Source: Isotricha intestinalis
Taxonomy: Eukaryota > Ciliophora > Litostomatea > Vestibuliferida > Isotrichidae
Reading direction: 5' to 3'
Assembly: GCA_023807065.1 (NCBI GenBank)
Contig: JAJJLU010003468.1
Span: 39,853 to 103,852 of the forward strand
DNA: 64,000 bases
In this document: one piece after another, positions 43,334 to 53,057 of the stretch
Numbering within the stretch: the stretch's first letter is position 1
Layout of the letters: the number at the start of each line of letters is the position of its first letter
Notes under the pieces: model-generated
Seen by the model: only the letters and a program-made list of their open reading frames with translations
Databases searched by the model: none
What the model was told of the DNA's origin: nothing
Translations under genes and position numbers: made by a program

Positions 43334-44174
43334 TCATAATTTTTTCATATTGAAAATATCAATTTTTCCAAAATTCACTTTTTTGCATGTTTTTTTTCTA
43401 TTATAATTTCTACTTTTTAAAATAGATTTAATTGGATAAATAATTTTATTTTTTTCATTATTGTTTCTTTTCAAACCTAAATTTAAAAAAGAAACAAAAT
43501 TATTTTTTTTTTTTGGATATTCAAAACTTTCATTTGAACTTTTACTTGTTTTTGAATTTGTTTCAGAAGAAGAATTTGAAGTATAATATTCTTCAATTTC
43601 TTTATCATATTCATTTTCTAAAAAAAATTCTTTTTCTTGAATTTTTCGAAAATTTAAAATATTAATATAATCATTTTTTATTTTTATAAATTTATACTTT
43701 TGATCTATTGTTTTTATTCCATCTACAATAAAAAAAAATTTATAATAAAATTTCTTTATGAAATTTCTCGGAATGTCAAAAATAAATTCTTTTCTTATTG
43801 AACAATATTTCACATTATAAATTTTTTCCTCTTTTCCTAATTTAATTGATATTTTTATATTTTTTGAATTTTGAATTGAAGGAATTATTGAATAATAATC
43901 TTTTAACTTTTGAATTAATTTTTTCACTTTTATTCTAAATAAATAATTCTTTATATAAAAATATATTTTCTTTTCGGCTTTTAATCTATTTTCCAAAATC
44001 TGTTTTATAAAATTTGTTTTTTTAATTTTTAATTTGTTTAAATATGCTATTTAAATTATTTTATATTATTTTACCTTTAAAAGTTTTTTGTATTAAGGAA
44101 ACTGATTTTTCCCTTTCTTTTATAATTTTTTTGATTAACATAAAATGAATTAGTTGTTGAGAATAATTTTCCAT
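43334..44174 (-). CDS. IQ motif plus CBM48-like protein, two exons
   Basis: The ATG at 44174 starts a 33-codon exon. A 28-nt intron (44047-44074) splits a GCA codon and leads into the long exon, giving 270 aa. Across the junction the sequence reads SLIQKTFKAYLNKLKIKK, an IQ-type motif that would bind calmodulin or a related light chain. Residues about 85-170 resemble an E-set/CBM48 (AMPK glycogen-binding) fold: KISIKLGKEEKIYNV, then KFYYKFFFIVDGIKTID, where the strand F-x-V-D-G is the familiar part. Its carbohydrate-binding tryptophans are not evident, so binding of glycogen is unproven. The tail is Ser-rich then basic. Without the intron there is no ATG in frame before the first conserved part. 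Confidence 0.65.
44047..44074 (-). other. intron, 28 nt
   Basis: On the minus strand it starts GTAAAATAAT and ends AAATAG. Phase 1 (codon G|CA). It contains stops in all relevant frames, and its removal builds an IQ-like motif across the junction. Confidence 0.8.
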
Positions 44175-44284
44175 TTTCTTTTAAGAATGAAAAATAATTA
44201 AAATAGAAATCTTAAATATAGAAATTTCCAAATAAATAATTATGAATAAATATAAAAATTAAAAAAAACATTAAAAAAAAAATA

Positions 44285-45562
44285 ATGTCTGAATATTCTT
44301 TTTTTTCGGAGTTACCTAGAACTCAACTTCGTCATTGTCAAACGACAATAATGATTCCAAAAAGAGATCATTCAGAAATATTATTTGAGCCAATAGATAT
44401 TCCAATAAAAAATATAGAAATAAAACAAAAGTCAAAAATAAATTTAAAAAAATCTTTTTATGTAGATTTAAGTCCTTTTAAAACGGAAGAAGATGAATCT
44501 AATGAATTTATTAAAAGAGAAAATGAAGATGAAATTTTATATAAGAAACAAAATATGATTAGAAAAATTTATTTAAGTAGAAATGAATATCAAAAAAGAA
44601 GAAGAAGTAAAATTAATATTACTCCTTTAAAAATTTTTGATGAATCTACTAATGATGATATACATAATTCTATAGTTAATATATATAAAAGAGTTTCCAA
44701 AAATTATTTAACTTTGTTAAATTATGAAGATGATGAAAAATATTCAGATGAAAATTATTATGAAGATGATAATAAAATTATTGAAGAAAATAAAGAAGAA
44801 ACTACAGAAAGAAAAAAAGACATTCAAGTTAAAGATGAAAAAGACAAAATTCACCTTCAAAATAATAAAAATAATGAGCATGATAAAAAAGAGAGTATTA
44901 ATGATAATTATGATAAAAAGGAAAATAAGGAAAATATTAATAATTCTATTAATACTAATGAAGATAATATTAATATTAATAATAATATTAATGAAGATAA
45001 TATTAAAATTAATAATAATAATAATATTAATGAAGATAATATTAATATTAAAAATAATATTAATGAAGATAATATTAATAAAAATATTAAGATAAATAAT
45101 AAGATTATCAATGATAATATAAAGTATTATTATAATCAGAATAATGATGATAATAATGATGATAATAAAGAAGATATTACTATTAAAAAAAAATTAATTG
45201 ATGATGGAAAAAAAATGAGTTATAAAAAGAAAAGTAATACAAGTGTTGACAACAAAAATTTTGATAGAGATAATAAAAGAAGAAAAAGTTCAATAAAATA
45301 TCCTCTCATAGTAAAAATTACAAAAGTAAATAATGAAAAAGATGAGAAAAAAATAGATAACAATTATAATAAAAAAAAAAATAATAATAAAGACCCAATA
45401 AAAAAAAACAACAAAGAACTATTAAAAAAAAATAAAACACGAAAAAAGAAAACATCAAGTAAAGAACAAAATAAAGATAAACAAAATAATACTAAACAAA
45501 ATAAAGATAAACAAAATAAAAAACAAAATACAACATGTTCCTGTGTGTGTACAATATATTAA
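44285..45562 (+). CDS. low-complexity Asn/Lys/Asp-rich protein ending in CaaX-like motif
   Basis: 425 aa. The first 130 residues look ordinary and include a basic/Ser patch. After that the chain is mostly Asn, Asp, Glu, Ile and Lys, with a tandem repeat of about 11-13 residues (NEDNININNNI type) at about residues 225-270, followed by lysine-rich stretches. It ends CSCVCTIY. The last four residues CTIY fit C-a-a-X loosely (Thr at the first a position is unusual), and the nearby cysteines could be palmitoylated. Probably disordered and membrane-tethered, function unknown. Its start lies 110 bp head-to-head from the IQ/CBM48-like gene. It ends about 140 bp before the stop of the convergent protease gene. 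Confidence 0.7.
   Translation: MSEYSFFSELPRTQLRHCQTTIMIPKRDHSEILFEPIDIPIKNIEIKQKSKINLKKSFYVDLSPFKTEEDESNEFIKRENEDEILYKKQNMIRKIYLSRNEYQKRRRSKINITPLKIFDESTNDDIHNSIVNIYKRVSKNYLTLLNYEDDEKYSDENYYEDDNKIIEENKEETTERKKDIQVKDEKDKIHLQNNKNNEHDKKESINDNYDKKENKENINNSINTNEDNININNNINEDNIKINNNNNINEDNINIKNNINEDNINKNIKINNKIINDNIKYYYNQNNDDNNDDNKEDITIKKKLIDDGKKMSYKKKSNTSVDNKNFDRDNKRRKSSIKYPLIVKITKVNNEKDEKKIDNNYNKKKNNNKDPIKKNNKELLKKNKTRKKKTSSKEQNKDKQNNTKQNKDKQNKKQNTTCSCVCTIY
44957..45095 (+). repeat. in-frame 33-39 bp tandem repeat (Asn/Asp/Ile)
   Basis: Four copies of a unit beginning AATGAAGATAATATTAA, 33-39 bp long, encode NEDNI-type blocks. The variation is in the number of AAT codons, as expected from slippage. 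All length changes stay multiples of three. Confidence 0.75.
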
Positions 45563-45702
45563 ATTATCTTAAAAAAACAAATTTTTTTATAAATATAAAA
45601 TTTAATAATGATAATTTAAAAAAAACTTCAAAAAAAAAATTTCTATGGAAAACAAAAAATAATAAAAAAACTAAATTGAAAAAAAAAAAATCAATAATAT
45701 TA

Positions 45703-46731
45703 TTATTGATCATCTTCAACAACTTTAATTACTTCAGCTTCAGCAGTTAAAGTATAAACATTAATTCCACAAGCTCCAGTTCCTCTAATAAGTCTAAAAT
45801 AACCATTTTCTCCCCAATCATCACCCCAAGAATTTTGAACTTTCCAAAATTTTGTTCCATTTTCTTCTCCATAACCTACAATAACAATAGCATGATTAAT
45901 CATAGGAGGACAGAACCAACTGAATGAAGGTTCATAAATACCTTCAGAATAAAACATTAAAGGATAAGAATTAACAGCTCCTGCTAAAGGACCATATTTA
46001 ATTAAAGCTTTTTTCATTTCAACTTCTTTATCAGAAATAAATTGAAAATTTTTAACTTTCACAACTGCATTTTCATCTTTTCTTCTACATGGTAATTCAT
46101 CTCTTTCTTCAAATTTATAATGTTTTTCTAAACCAACTCCAGTTGTCATTAAATATTTAAATGATTTTTCCATTGCTCCTCCTTTACATCCATTATTTGT
46201 TGTAGAACAATCTATTAATTCTTGTTCTGAAAGACTTATTGTTTTATTTGTTATGTTCTTATATTTTGCTTCTAATAATGAATTTGTTGAAAATGCCCAA
46301 CAACCACCACAATCTCCTTGTCTTTTTATCTTTGTTTTTAATCCTTTCTCTGTCCAATCAAAATTTTCTGGAAGTTCTTCTTCTGATATATCTATTTCTG
46401 GAATTTTTGATATTTTTTCTTTTAATGATACTAATTCTTCATTCATTTTCATATTTAAATTTTTGTCAATAAATTCTTCCTCTGTCATATCTGCAAATTC
46501 ATTTATTTTATATTTTACTCCCTTTGAATTCTCATTTAATGAAGATATTCTATATTTGTTCTTTCTATATGTCTCCAAACGATTTTCGAATTCGCTCTCT
46601 GATGAATAGTGCTTATTGTATTTTTTCATAAAAGCTTTAAATTCATCTATGAGAAGATCTTTTTCTTTTGAAAAAGATATTATTATTAGGAATATTAGGA
46701 AAAATATTTTATTTTGAATCTTTTTTTTCAT
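45703..46731 (-). CDS. papain-family cysteine protease, cathepsin L-like
   Basis: 342 aa preproenzyme. Residues 1-21 are a signal peptide. The I29 propeptide has an ERFNIN-type helix (E47, R51, Y55, N58, I62, N66) followed by INEFADMTEEEF. Mature enzyme probably begins near LPENFDWTEKG (120). Catalytic residues are Gln138, Cys144 (GDCGGCWAF), His280 (INHAIVIVGYG) and Asn300 (QNSWGDDWGENGYF). Disulfide-forming cysteines near 141, 175 and 182 (CSTTNNGCKGG) are present. It is complete and should be an active endopeptidase of lysosomes or digestive vacuoles, or be secreted. It has no granulin tail. Head-to-head with the RING/B-box gene over a 153-bp spacer. Confidence 0.97.
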   Translation of the reverse strand: MKKKIQNKIFFLIFLIIISFSKEKDLLIDEFKAFMKKYNKHYSSESEFENRLETYRKNKYRISSLNENSKGVKYKINEFADMTEEEFIDKNLNMKMNEELVSLKEKISKIPEIDISEEELPENFDWTEKGLKTKIKRQGDCGGCWAFSTNSLLEAKYKNITNKTISLSEQELIDCSTTNNGCKGGAMEKSFKYLMTTGVGLEKHYKFEERDELPCRRKDENAVVKVKNFQFISDKEVEMKKALIKYGPLAGAVNSYPLMFYSEGIYEPSFSWFCPPMINHAIVIVGYGEENGTKFWKVQNSWGDDWGENGYFRLIRGTGACGINVYTLTAEAEVIKVVEDDQ

Positions 46732-46884
46732 TTTTTTAAATGTTTTTATTTTGTTTTTATTATTTTATTTTTTATCCTTCAAAAAAAATATAAAATCTTT
46801 GTTCTAATTCTTAAAATAAAACAACAAATTATCTAATTATTTCCTTTACACTTTATAAAAATTAAAAATATTTTTAAATAAAAA

Positions 46885-48114
46885 ATGGAAAACAGAGAAA
46901 AAATGAAACAAATATTAAAATGTCCATTATGTTTTGGAATAGTAACAAATCCAATAACATGTCCTAGATGTAATGTTTTCATATGTAAAAATTGTTTAAA
47001 AGATTTTTATCTTAATAAAAAAAAAACATATTGTCCTGCTTGTAAAGAATCACAAAGATTCGATGAATATTATCCAATTCCTATAATGGACCATTTATCA
47101 AATGTTTTTATAAAAAATCAAAATGAAAAATTTATTCATGAAAATAAAAATGAATTAAATCATAACATTCAAAAAGAAATGTGTGAAAAACATAATTATG
47201 AACTTTTATTTTATTGTTTAGATTGTGATAAGAAACTTTGTGGTGAATGCATTGAAACTTTTAATAAAAAACTAAATAAGCATGCAACTCATAATGTTTA
47301 TAATATAAAAGATTTAATCAAATATAATTTATTTGAACCAATTGAGTTATATAAAAAATTAAATGAAAATAAAAATAGTTATAAACAATATATTAATAAA
47401 TGTGATTATAATTTAAATTTTTTAAATGTTATTGATGAAATAAGGAAAATTCATTTAAATCAATTTCAAGATTTTATAAATGAAAAATTTGAACAAATAA
47501 TTCAAAAAAAAGCAAAAATAAAAGAAAATATCAAGAAAGAAAAAAAACAATTAGGAGAAGAATTTCCTCCTTTAAATTCTTTTATAAATGAAATATTAAA
47601 AGAAAAAGGAAATAATATGTATAATAATTTAATAAATAAAATAAAAGAATATAAATCAAAAGCAGATACTTTTCTTAATGAAAATACTGATTCTATAAAA
47701 AATGAAGAAATAAATATTTTGTCTATTGATTTATTTGAAAGTCAACAATTTTCAATTGAAAATATTAATATTAACATTGATAAATTAGGAGAAAAACATT
47801 TAACAATTTCTAATTTAGAAGTTGACTTTTCTTTGGAAATTATTGCTGAAAAAAAAATTACTTTTGAAACTAAAATTAAAAGAAATGATGATAAGAATGG
47901 AATTACTTCCAAATATTTAGTGGCTGTAATTATTAAAAATTATTATAAAAATCAAAATGATAAAATTTTATTAAGAGAATATATGTCTTCAAATATTTCT
48001 TATTATTCTTTTTCTGAATTATATAGTAAAGAATTATTTGTTAATTCTCTTGGTCCTAATAGAACAATTTATTTAAATATTATCATTTCAAGAATGATTA
48101 TAACTTTTAAATAA
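46885..48114 (+). CDS. RING and B-box (TRIM-like) protein
   Basis: 409 aa. An N-terminal RING-like finger uses C13, C16, C26, C29, C34, C37, C50 and C53: eight cysteines, with Cys at the place where RING fingers usually have His. A B-box type 2 finger follows near 98-138 (CEKH...FYCLDCDKKLCGECIE...HATH). Then come helices, likely coiled coil (about 150-270), and a C-terminal beta-rich region (about 290-409). This RING, B-box, coiled-coil order is that of TRIM proteins, which act as E3 ubiquitin ligases. The C-terminal domain is not a recognised SPRY, so substrates cannot be guessed. The gene ends only 31 bp before the stop of the convergent gene at 48146. Confidence 0.9.
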   Translation: MENREKMKQILKCPLCFGIVTNPITCPRCNVFICKNCLKDFYLNKKKTYCPACKESQRFDEYYPIPIMDHLSNVFIKNQNEKFIHENKNELNHNIQKEMCEKHNYELLFYCLDCDKKLCGECIETFNKKLNKHATHNVYNIKDLIKYNLFEPIELYKKLNENKNSYKQYINKCDYNLNFLNVIDEIRKIHLNQFQDFINEKFEQIIQKKAKIKENIKKEKKQLGEEFPPLNSFINEILKEKGNNMYNNLINKIKEYKSKADTFLNENTDSIKNEEINILSIDLFESQQFSIENININIDKLGEKHLTISNLEVDFSLEIIAEKKITFETKIKRNDDKNGITSKYLVAVIIKNYYKNQNDKILLREYMSSNISYYSFSELYSKELFVNSLGPNRTIYLNIIISRMIITFK

Positions 48115-48145
48115 ATATATAAGTTCATTAAATTTATATAAAATT

Positions 48146-49403
48146 TTAACTATGATTTTTATTTAAATTATTTGGAGAAGGAATAAATTGCTCTTCACTT
48201 AATTTATTTTTTTCAATAGAATTAATATCAATTTGAAACATTTTAAAAAATTTAAGTAAATCATTTGGATCTATGGGAATATTATATTCAACTTTTTTAT
48301 TTTTTGCATTAATTAATTCATTAGAAACAGAATGAGAAATGTACAAAATAATTTGAATATCAAAATCACTTAATTTTCCATTTTTTTTTAATTTAAATCC
48401 TAAATCATTTAATATTTGACTATTAAATTGTTTAAAAGAAATAATATTATTATCATCTTTTTCTTTATTATCTTCTTTTTTTTCATTATTTATTTCATTT
48501 AATAAAAAATCTTCAAATTGAATTTTATTAAAATTATTTTGAAATAATTGAGAAATTTTAATTTTAGAATCATCATTATGAAATTCACTTTCATAAGAAT
48601 CAATTTCACTATTTTCTTTTTTTTCATTCATAAAATTATCATTTTCAAAATTAGAAATAGCATTATTTTTTTCTTCAACAATATCATTTTGAGTGGCTTT
48701 AAGAACTAAATCTTTTTCATATTTTTTTATTTCATCTTTGGTATTTAAATAAGTATTATTATCAACAACTCTATAATTAAACTTATTAGAATCACTAATA
48801 ATTTTTTTTAAAACTTCTATTTGATTTTCATGTCGTTTAATATTTAAATTTTCTTCGTCTTCTTCAGTTAAATTAAAATGATTTTCTAATTCTTTCATAT
48901 TTTCTTCATTAATATTATATTTCATTTGAATTTTATTTAATATTTTTTTTCTTATTATACTTAAAGGCTCAAATCCAATCATATGACAAGCAGCTAATTT
49001 TAATATTGTATCTTGATAAATTTGATTTAATTTTATCTTTTCATTATTTTCTATTATTTTACTTTCTTCCATATGAATTTTCTCTTGTAAATTAAATTTT
49101 TTTAATGTGTACCATTGTTTTTTTACTAAATATTCACAATTCTTTATTTTTATATATAGTTCATTTATTATGTTTTTTATATCTTGATCAATTTTAAATT
49201 TCTCTTCTAATTTTTCATATAAGGATTCTTCTTCAAAAGTTATTTTCTGGTTAAATGCTTTATTTATCATTCTATCCCATTTTCTCATTTTTTTGTCTTC
49301 AATATCAGATGCTATTTTTTTAATTTTATTTATTCTTACAATATGAATTTTTCCTTATTTGACCAACTTCTTTTAAATTTGGATTTTTCTTCTTTCTTCC
49401 CAT
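48146..49403 (-). CDS. unrecognised acidic coiled-coil protein, two exons
   Basis: The ATG at 49403 (MGRKKKNPNLKEVGQIRKNSY) starts a 21-codon exon. A 28-nt intron (49312-49339) splits a TCA codon and joins it to the long exon, giving 409 aa. A shorter protein from the internal ATG at 49288 (380 aa) would be possible, but upstream codons stay open to the splice site and the extra exon is basic and ordinary. The protein is helical at the N-terminus (YEKLEEKFKIDQDIKNI) and highly acidic in the middle. Near residues 325-400 is a folded-looking segment (FNSQILNDLGFKLKKNG...IILYISHSVSNELINAK). No family is recognised. It shares a 31-bp tail-to-tail spacer with the RING/B-box gene. Confidence 0.7.
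49312..49339 (-). other. intron, 28 nt
   Basis: On the minus strand it begins GTAAGAATAA and ends AAATAG. Phase 1 (codon T|CA). Removal extends the downstream protein to an upstream ATG. Confidence 0.75.
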
Positions 49404-49911
49404 TTTTTTTAATTTATATAATATTCCATTTATTATTTATTTTTTATCCAGAAATTTTTATATAAAATAAATATAAAATTTTATAATTTGATTATTAGTT
49501 GAATTATAAATCACTAAAGTTCGAATAAATTATAGTTGTTTTTTTTTTAAATAATAATCTTATTTTTTATATAAATAATTTATGATGTTTTTAGAAATGA
49601 TGAAAAAAACAATTTCAAATGATAAAAAACATAAAAGAGTTAATACTTAATATATATTTTAATCAAAAACAGAAAAAAGAAAAAAACAAATTAAGTTTAT
49701 ATAGGAAACTAAAATTATATTAAAATAATAAACCCAACATAAGAATTATATAATTTAAACGTAGAAACTAATTTTTTAAAAATTAAAAATTCGAACTAAA
49801 AAAACCAATTAAAAAAATTCAATTAATTTTATTTAAATTAAAAAAAAATAATAAAAAACAAACTTCAAAAACAATTAATTCAATTAAAAATAACTTTAAT
49901 ATAAGAAAAAA
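49404..49911. other. 508-bp divergent spacer, nothing recognised
   Basis: Very AT-rich spacer between the divergent genes at 49403 and 49912, with a run of long A tracts near 49830-49910. No coding frame, RNA gene or repeat array is convincing. Confidence 0.6.
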
Positions 49912-50911
49912 ATGTCAATAGACTCAGAATTAACTGAATTCTACAAATCATCAAAAAATTTTTTTGACGAATATATCAAAAATTTCACTCCAGATATTTC
50001 ATCGGAAGAATTTAATAAATTTAGAATTCACTTTATAAACTTATTATCAGAAGTAAAAAATTATATAATTGGAATAGGATTTATCTGATTTTTTTGGCAA
50101 TGAAAGATTATTTCAACTAGTAATAAACACAATGCAAATAGGGTTGAATATATGGAACAAAACTTCTAATAAAGAAAAGCTTAAAAATGATATTTTTATC
50201 TTTTTTTTCCTTGCTTCTTGTTTTATAATTATTAAAGTAAATTTTTTTTTTCATTTTTAACTTTAGTTAGAAAATCCACAAAAATTAAAAAAATTAAAAA
50301 ATTATATTTGTGAACATCAAATTGATTTCACTTTTATAATTTGGGCTGAAAGACTAATTTTAAAACAATGTTCTTTTATCATTTGTAGAATTACTCCAAA
50401 TGATATTTTAGAATATTTTTTTTTTACTTATTTCTCAGAAGATATTAAAAATAGTTTTTATAACATAATTAAAAATTTAGTTCAATTTGTTGTTTGTGAA
50501 AATATAATTTATTTTAAATATGATATGCTAATTATAGTTTTTTCATCAATCTATTTTTCAATCATTAACGCAGAAGGAATTGATAATAAAATTAGGGAAA
50601 AAGCATATTCAATTTTTTGTGAAAAAATTAAAAATTTTAATATAGATATGAATCAACTTGAAAATTGCACTAATGATATCATTATTTTAATTAAAGAAGA
50701 TGAAAATGAAGTTGTCGTTAAAGAAATAGATATTTTTTATGATAAATCCTTAACTAGAAGTAGTTCTTCTTCTTCTTTAGTTCAGTTATTTAATTCTTTT
50801 GATCAAAATCATAAAAATTCTCCAAAATTTCAATCTAATGATTTTTTAATTGAAGAAAAAGATAAAAATAAATATATCGGAAAAAAAAGAACAAAAGAAA
50901 AATCTCTTTAA
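49912..50911 (+). CDS. cyclin-like protein, three exons
   Basis: No single frame covers this gene. Removing introns 50053-50077 (25 nt) and 50237-50266 (30 nt), both phase 0, joins 47, 53 and 214 codons into a 314-aa protein starting MSIDSELTEF. Exons 2-3 give a cyclin-box pattern: FLASCFIIIKLENPQKLKKL, then a helix with W-A-E-R-L-I-L (the usual E-x-x-I-L position of cyclins), then ITPNDILEYFFFTYFS, comparable to the T-P-x-D-F-L motif. The conserved Lys and Glu that contact the kinase are seen in IIIKLE and WAERLIL. The partner would be a cyclin-dependent kinase. The subclass cannot be assigned. The Ser-rich tail (near 265-285) may be a regulatory segment. Confidence 0.75.
50053..50077 (+). 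other. intron, 25 nt
   Basis: Begins GTAAAAAATT and ends GGAATAG. Phase 0, joining ...FINLLSE to DLSDFFGNE. The downstream TGA is out of frame once it is removed. Confidence 0.85.
50237..50266 (+). other. intron, 30 nt
   Basis: Begins GTAAATTTTT, has a T-rich body and ends ACTTTAG. Phase 0, joining the cyclin-box strand FIIIK to LENPQKLKKL. Its removal eliminates an in-frame TAA. Confidence 0.88.
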
Positions 50912-51094
50912 TTAATCTTATTTTTTATTTTAAAATTTGCAATTAGTTGTAAATAATTTTGTTATATTTATTATTAAATGGAAAGTAAATCAATTGGTCC
51001 AAAGAATAGTAAAAGATTGAATATATATAAATTATTTATGATTTGATATTTATAAAAATGATCCTACTTAGACAAGCAAATTATTTTTTTCATT

Positions 51095-51123
51095 AATAAA
51101 TAAATAAATAAATAAATAAAAAA
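51095..51123 (+). repeat. AAAT microsatellite
   Basis: About seven copies of a 4-bp AATA/TAAA unit (51095-51123), followed by an A tract, 35 bp before the Hsp70 start. A simple repeat in the leader or core promoter. Confidence 0.75.
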
Positions 51124-51157
51124 AAAAAATAAATTAAAAAATTTTTTATAAAAAAAA

Positions 51158-52981
51158 ATGTCTTCTCCAATAATAGGAATAGATTTAGGAACTACATATT
51201 CATGTTGTGCAATATATCGTAACAACAAAGTAGATATAATTCCAAACAATATAGGAGAACGAACGACTCCATCAGTAGTATCTTTTACATCAACAGATCG
51301 TTTAATAGGGAAACAAGCAAAAAATCAAATAACAAGAAATTACGAAAACACAATCTATAATACAAAACGTTTAATAGGTCGTTCATATAATGATCCAATA
51401 TTAAAATTAGATAAGAAACTTTTTCCATTTAAAATAATAAATGATTCAAAAGATAAGCCATTAATTGTAGTAACATATAAGAAAGAAGAGCAAAAATTTT
51501 ATCCAGAACAAATATCATCAATGATACTAGAAAAATTAAAAGAAGATTCAGAAGTTTTTTTAGGAACAAAAATAACAAAATGTGTAATAACAGTTCCAGC
51601 TTATTTTAATAATTCGCAAAGACAAAGTACAATAGATGCAGGAAAAATTGCAGGATTAGAAGTATTAAAAATTATTAATGAACCAACTGCTGCTGCTTTA
51701 GCATATGGATTAGAAAAAAATTCCAATGAAAAAAATAATGTCTGTGTTTTCGATTTAGGAGGAGGAACCTTCGATGTTACTATCCTTGAAATTTTTAATA
51801 AAAATTTCACAGTTAAAGCCACCGGAGGTGACACACATTTAGGAGGAGAAGATTTTGATAATGAGTTAATTAATTACTGTGATAAATTATTTTTTGAAAA
51901 AAATGGAACTCATTTTTTAGATAATCAAAAAGCTTTAAGAAGACTTAAATTAAAATGTGAAGATGTTAAAAAAGAATTAAGCTTTCAAAATGATACTTTT
52001 ATTGATATTCAATCTTTGAGTGATGGAAAAGATTTTTATTGTGATATTACAAGAAATGAATTTGAAAATTTATGTTTACCATATTTTGAAAAATGTATAG
52101 AAATTTTAGATAAAGTGATAAAAGATTCAAAATTAAATAAAAATGAAATTAACGAAATTGTTTTAGTAGGAGGGTCAACAAGAATACCAAAAATACAAGA
52201 AATGATAAGTGAATATTTTGGAAAAGAAAAGAAAATGTATAAAATAATAAATGTAGATGAAGCAGTAGCATACGGAGCAGCAATTCAAGCATCATTATTA
52301 AATGATGAAAAGGAAGAAGGATTAGATGAATTAATTTTAGTAGATGTTTGTCCTCTTTCATTAGGAACTGGAGTTAAAGGAGGATTAATGTCTGTTATTA
52401 TTCCAAGAAATACTCCTATTCCTTGTGAAAAAACAGTAGGATATGTTACAGTTAAAGATGATCAAGATTATTTCAGAATTGGTATTTATGAAGGAGAAAG
52501 AGAATTTTATTATGATAATTCAAAATTAGATTCTTATTATATTGGAAATTTAACTAAAGCTCCTAGAGGAGATTTATGTGTTAAAGTTACTTTAAAATTA
52601 GATGAAAATTCTATTTTAAATGTAACTGCAAAGGAAAAAGGAAAAGATGATATTTTAATTGACAAAGTTGTGGAAAGAAAAAAAAGAAATGATGAAGAAA
52701 TTGAAAAAATGATTCAAGAAGCGTTAAAAATGAAAAAAGATGATTTGGAAAAAAGAAAAAAAGTAGAAGTTAAAAACAAACTTGATGAAGTTTTATATAA
52801 AATTTCTAAAAAAGAGAATATTATATATGAAAATAATAAAGATATAATTGATGAAAAAGTAAAAGAAATTAAAAAATGGATGATAAATCATAAAGAAGAA
52901 GAAGTTGAAGTTTATGAAAATAAAATAAAAGAAATTAATATTTTTATTTCTGAATTAAAAGAAACTATGAATAATAATTAA
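51158..52981 (+). CDS. divergent Hsp70 chaperone
   Basis: 607 aa. The ATPase domain (1-380) is well conserved: GIDLGTTYSC near the N-terminus, VPAYFN, EPTAAALAYGLE, DLGGGTFDVTIL, GGDTHLGGEDFD and VGGSTRIPKIQ. The substrate-binding part starts at about 385 (DVCPLSLGTGVKGG) and is followed by a short helical lid. The usual cytosolic Hsp70 of eukaryotes is about 640-660 aa and ends EEVD. This one is shorter and ends ETMNNN, so it should not bind TPR co-chaperones through EEVD. No signal peptide, transit peptide or KDEL-type tail is seen, so it is probably a cytosolic paralogue. The linker DVCPLSLG replaces the normal DV.PLSLG, which still fits. Confidence 0.95.
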   Translation: MSSPIIGIDLGTTYSCCAIYRNNKVDIIPNNIGERTTPSVVSFTSTDRLIGKQAKNQITRNYENTIYNTKRLIGRSYNDPILKLDKKLFPFKIINDSKDKPLIVVTYKKEEQKFYPEQISSMILEKLKEDSEVFLGTKITKCVITVPAYFNNSQRQSTIDAGKIAGLEVLKIINEPTAAALAYGLEKNSNEKNNVCVFDLGGGTFDVTILEIFNKNFTVKATGGDTHLGGEDFDNELINYCDKLFFEKNGTHFLDNQKALRRLKLKCEDVKKELSFQNDTFIDIQSLSDGKDFYCDITRNEFENLCLPYFEKCIEILDKVIKDSKLNKNEINEIVLVGGSTRIPKIQEMISEYFGKEKKMYKIINVDEAVAYGAAIQASLLNDEKEEGLDELILVDVCPLSLGTGVKGGLMSVIIPRNTPIPCEKTVGYVTVKDDQDYFRIGIYEGEREFYYDNSKLDSYYIGNLTKAPRGDLCVKVTLKLDENSILNVTAKEKGKDDILIDKVVERKKRNDEEIEKMIQEALKMKKDDLEKRKKVEVKNKLDEVLYKISKKENIIYENNKDIIDEKVKEIKKWMINHKEEEVEVYENKIKEINIFISELKETMNNN

Positions 52982-53057
52982 AACAAAAATGTAAATATGA
53001 AATAAAATTAAATTAAATTTAAAATATTTTAAAATATACAATACAAATAAACAAAAA

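Noticed and set aside
42000..44040. Starting the PX-WD40 and IQ/CBM48-like genes at in-frame TTG codons near 42526 and 43996
   Set aside because: Eukaryotic initiation at TTG is unlikely, and the short introns at 43022-43049 and 44047-44074 give proper ATG starts with matching frame and sensible domains.
49500..49530. tRNA-like T-loop sequence (AAGTTCGAATAAA) in the 49.4-49.9 kb spacer
   Set aside because: Only the T-loop-like core is present. No acceptor stem, anticodon arm or D arm can be paired around it.
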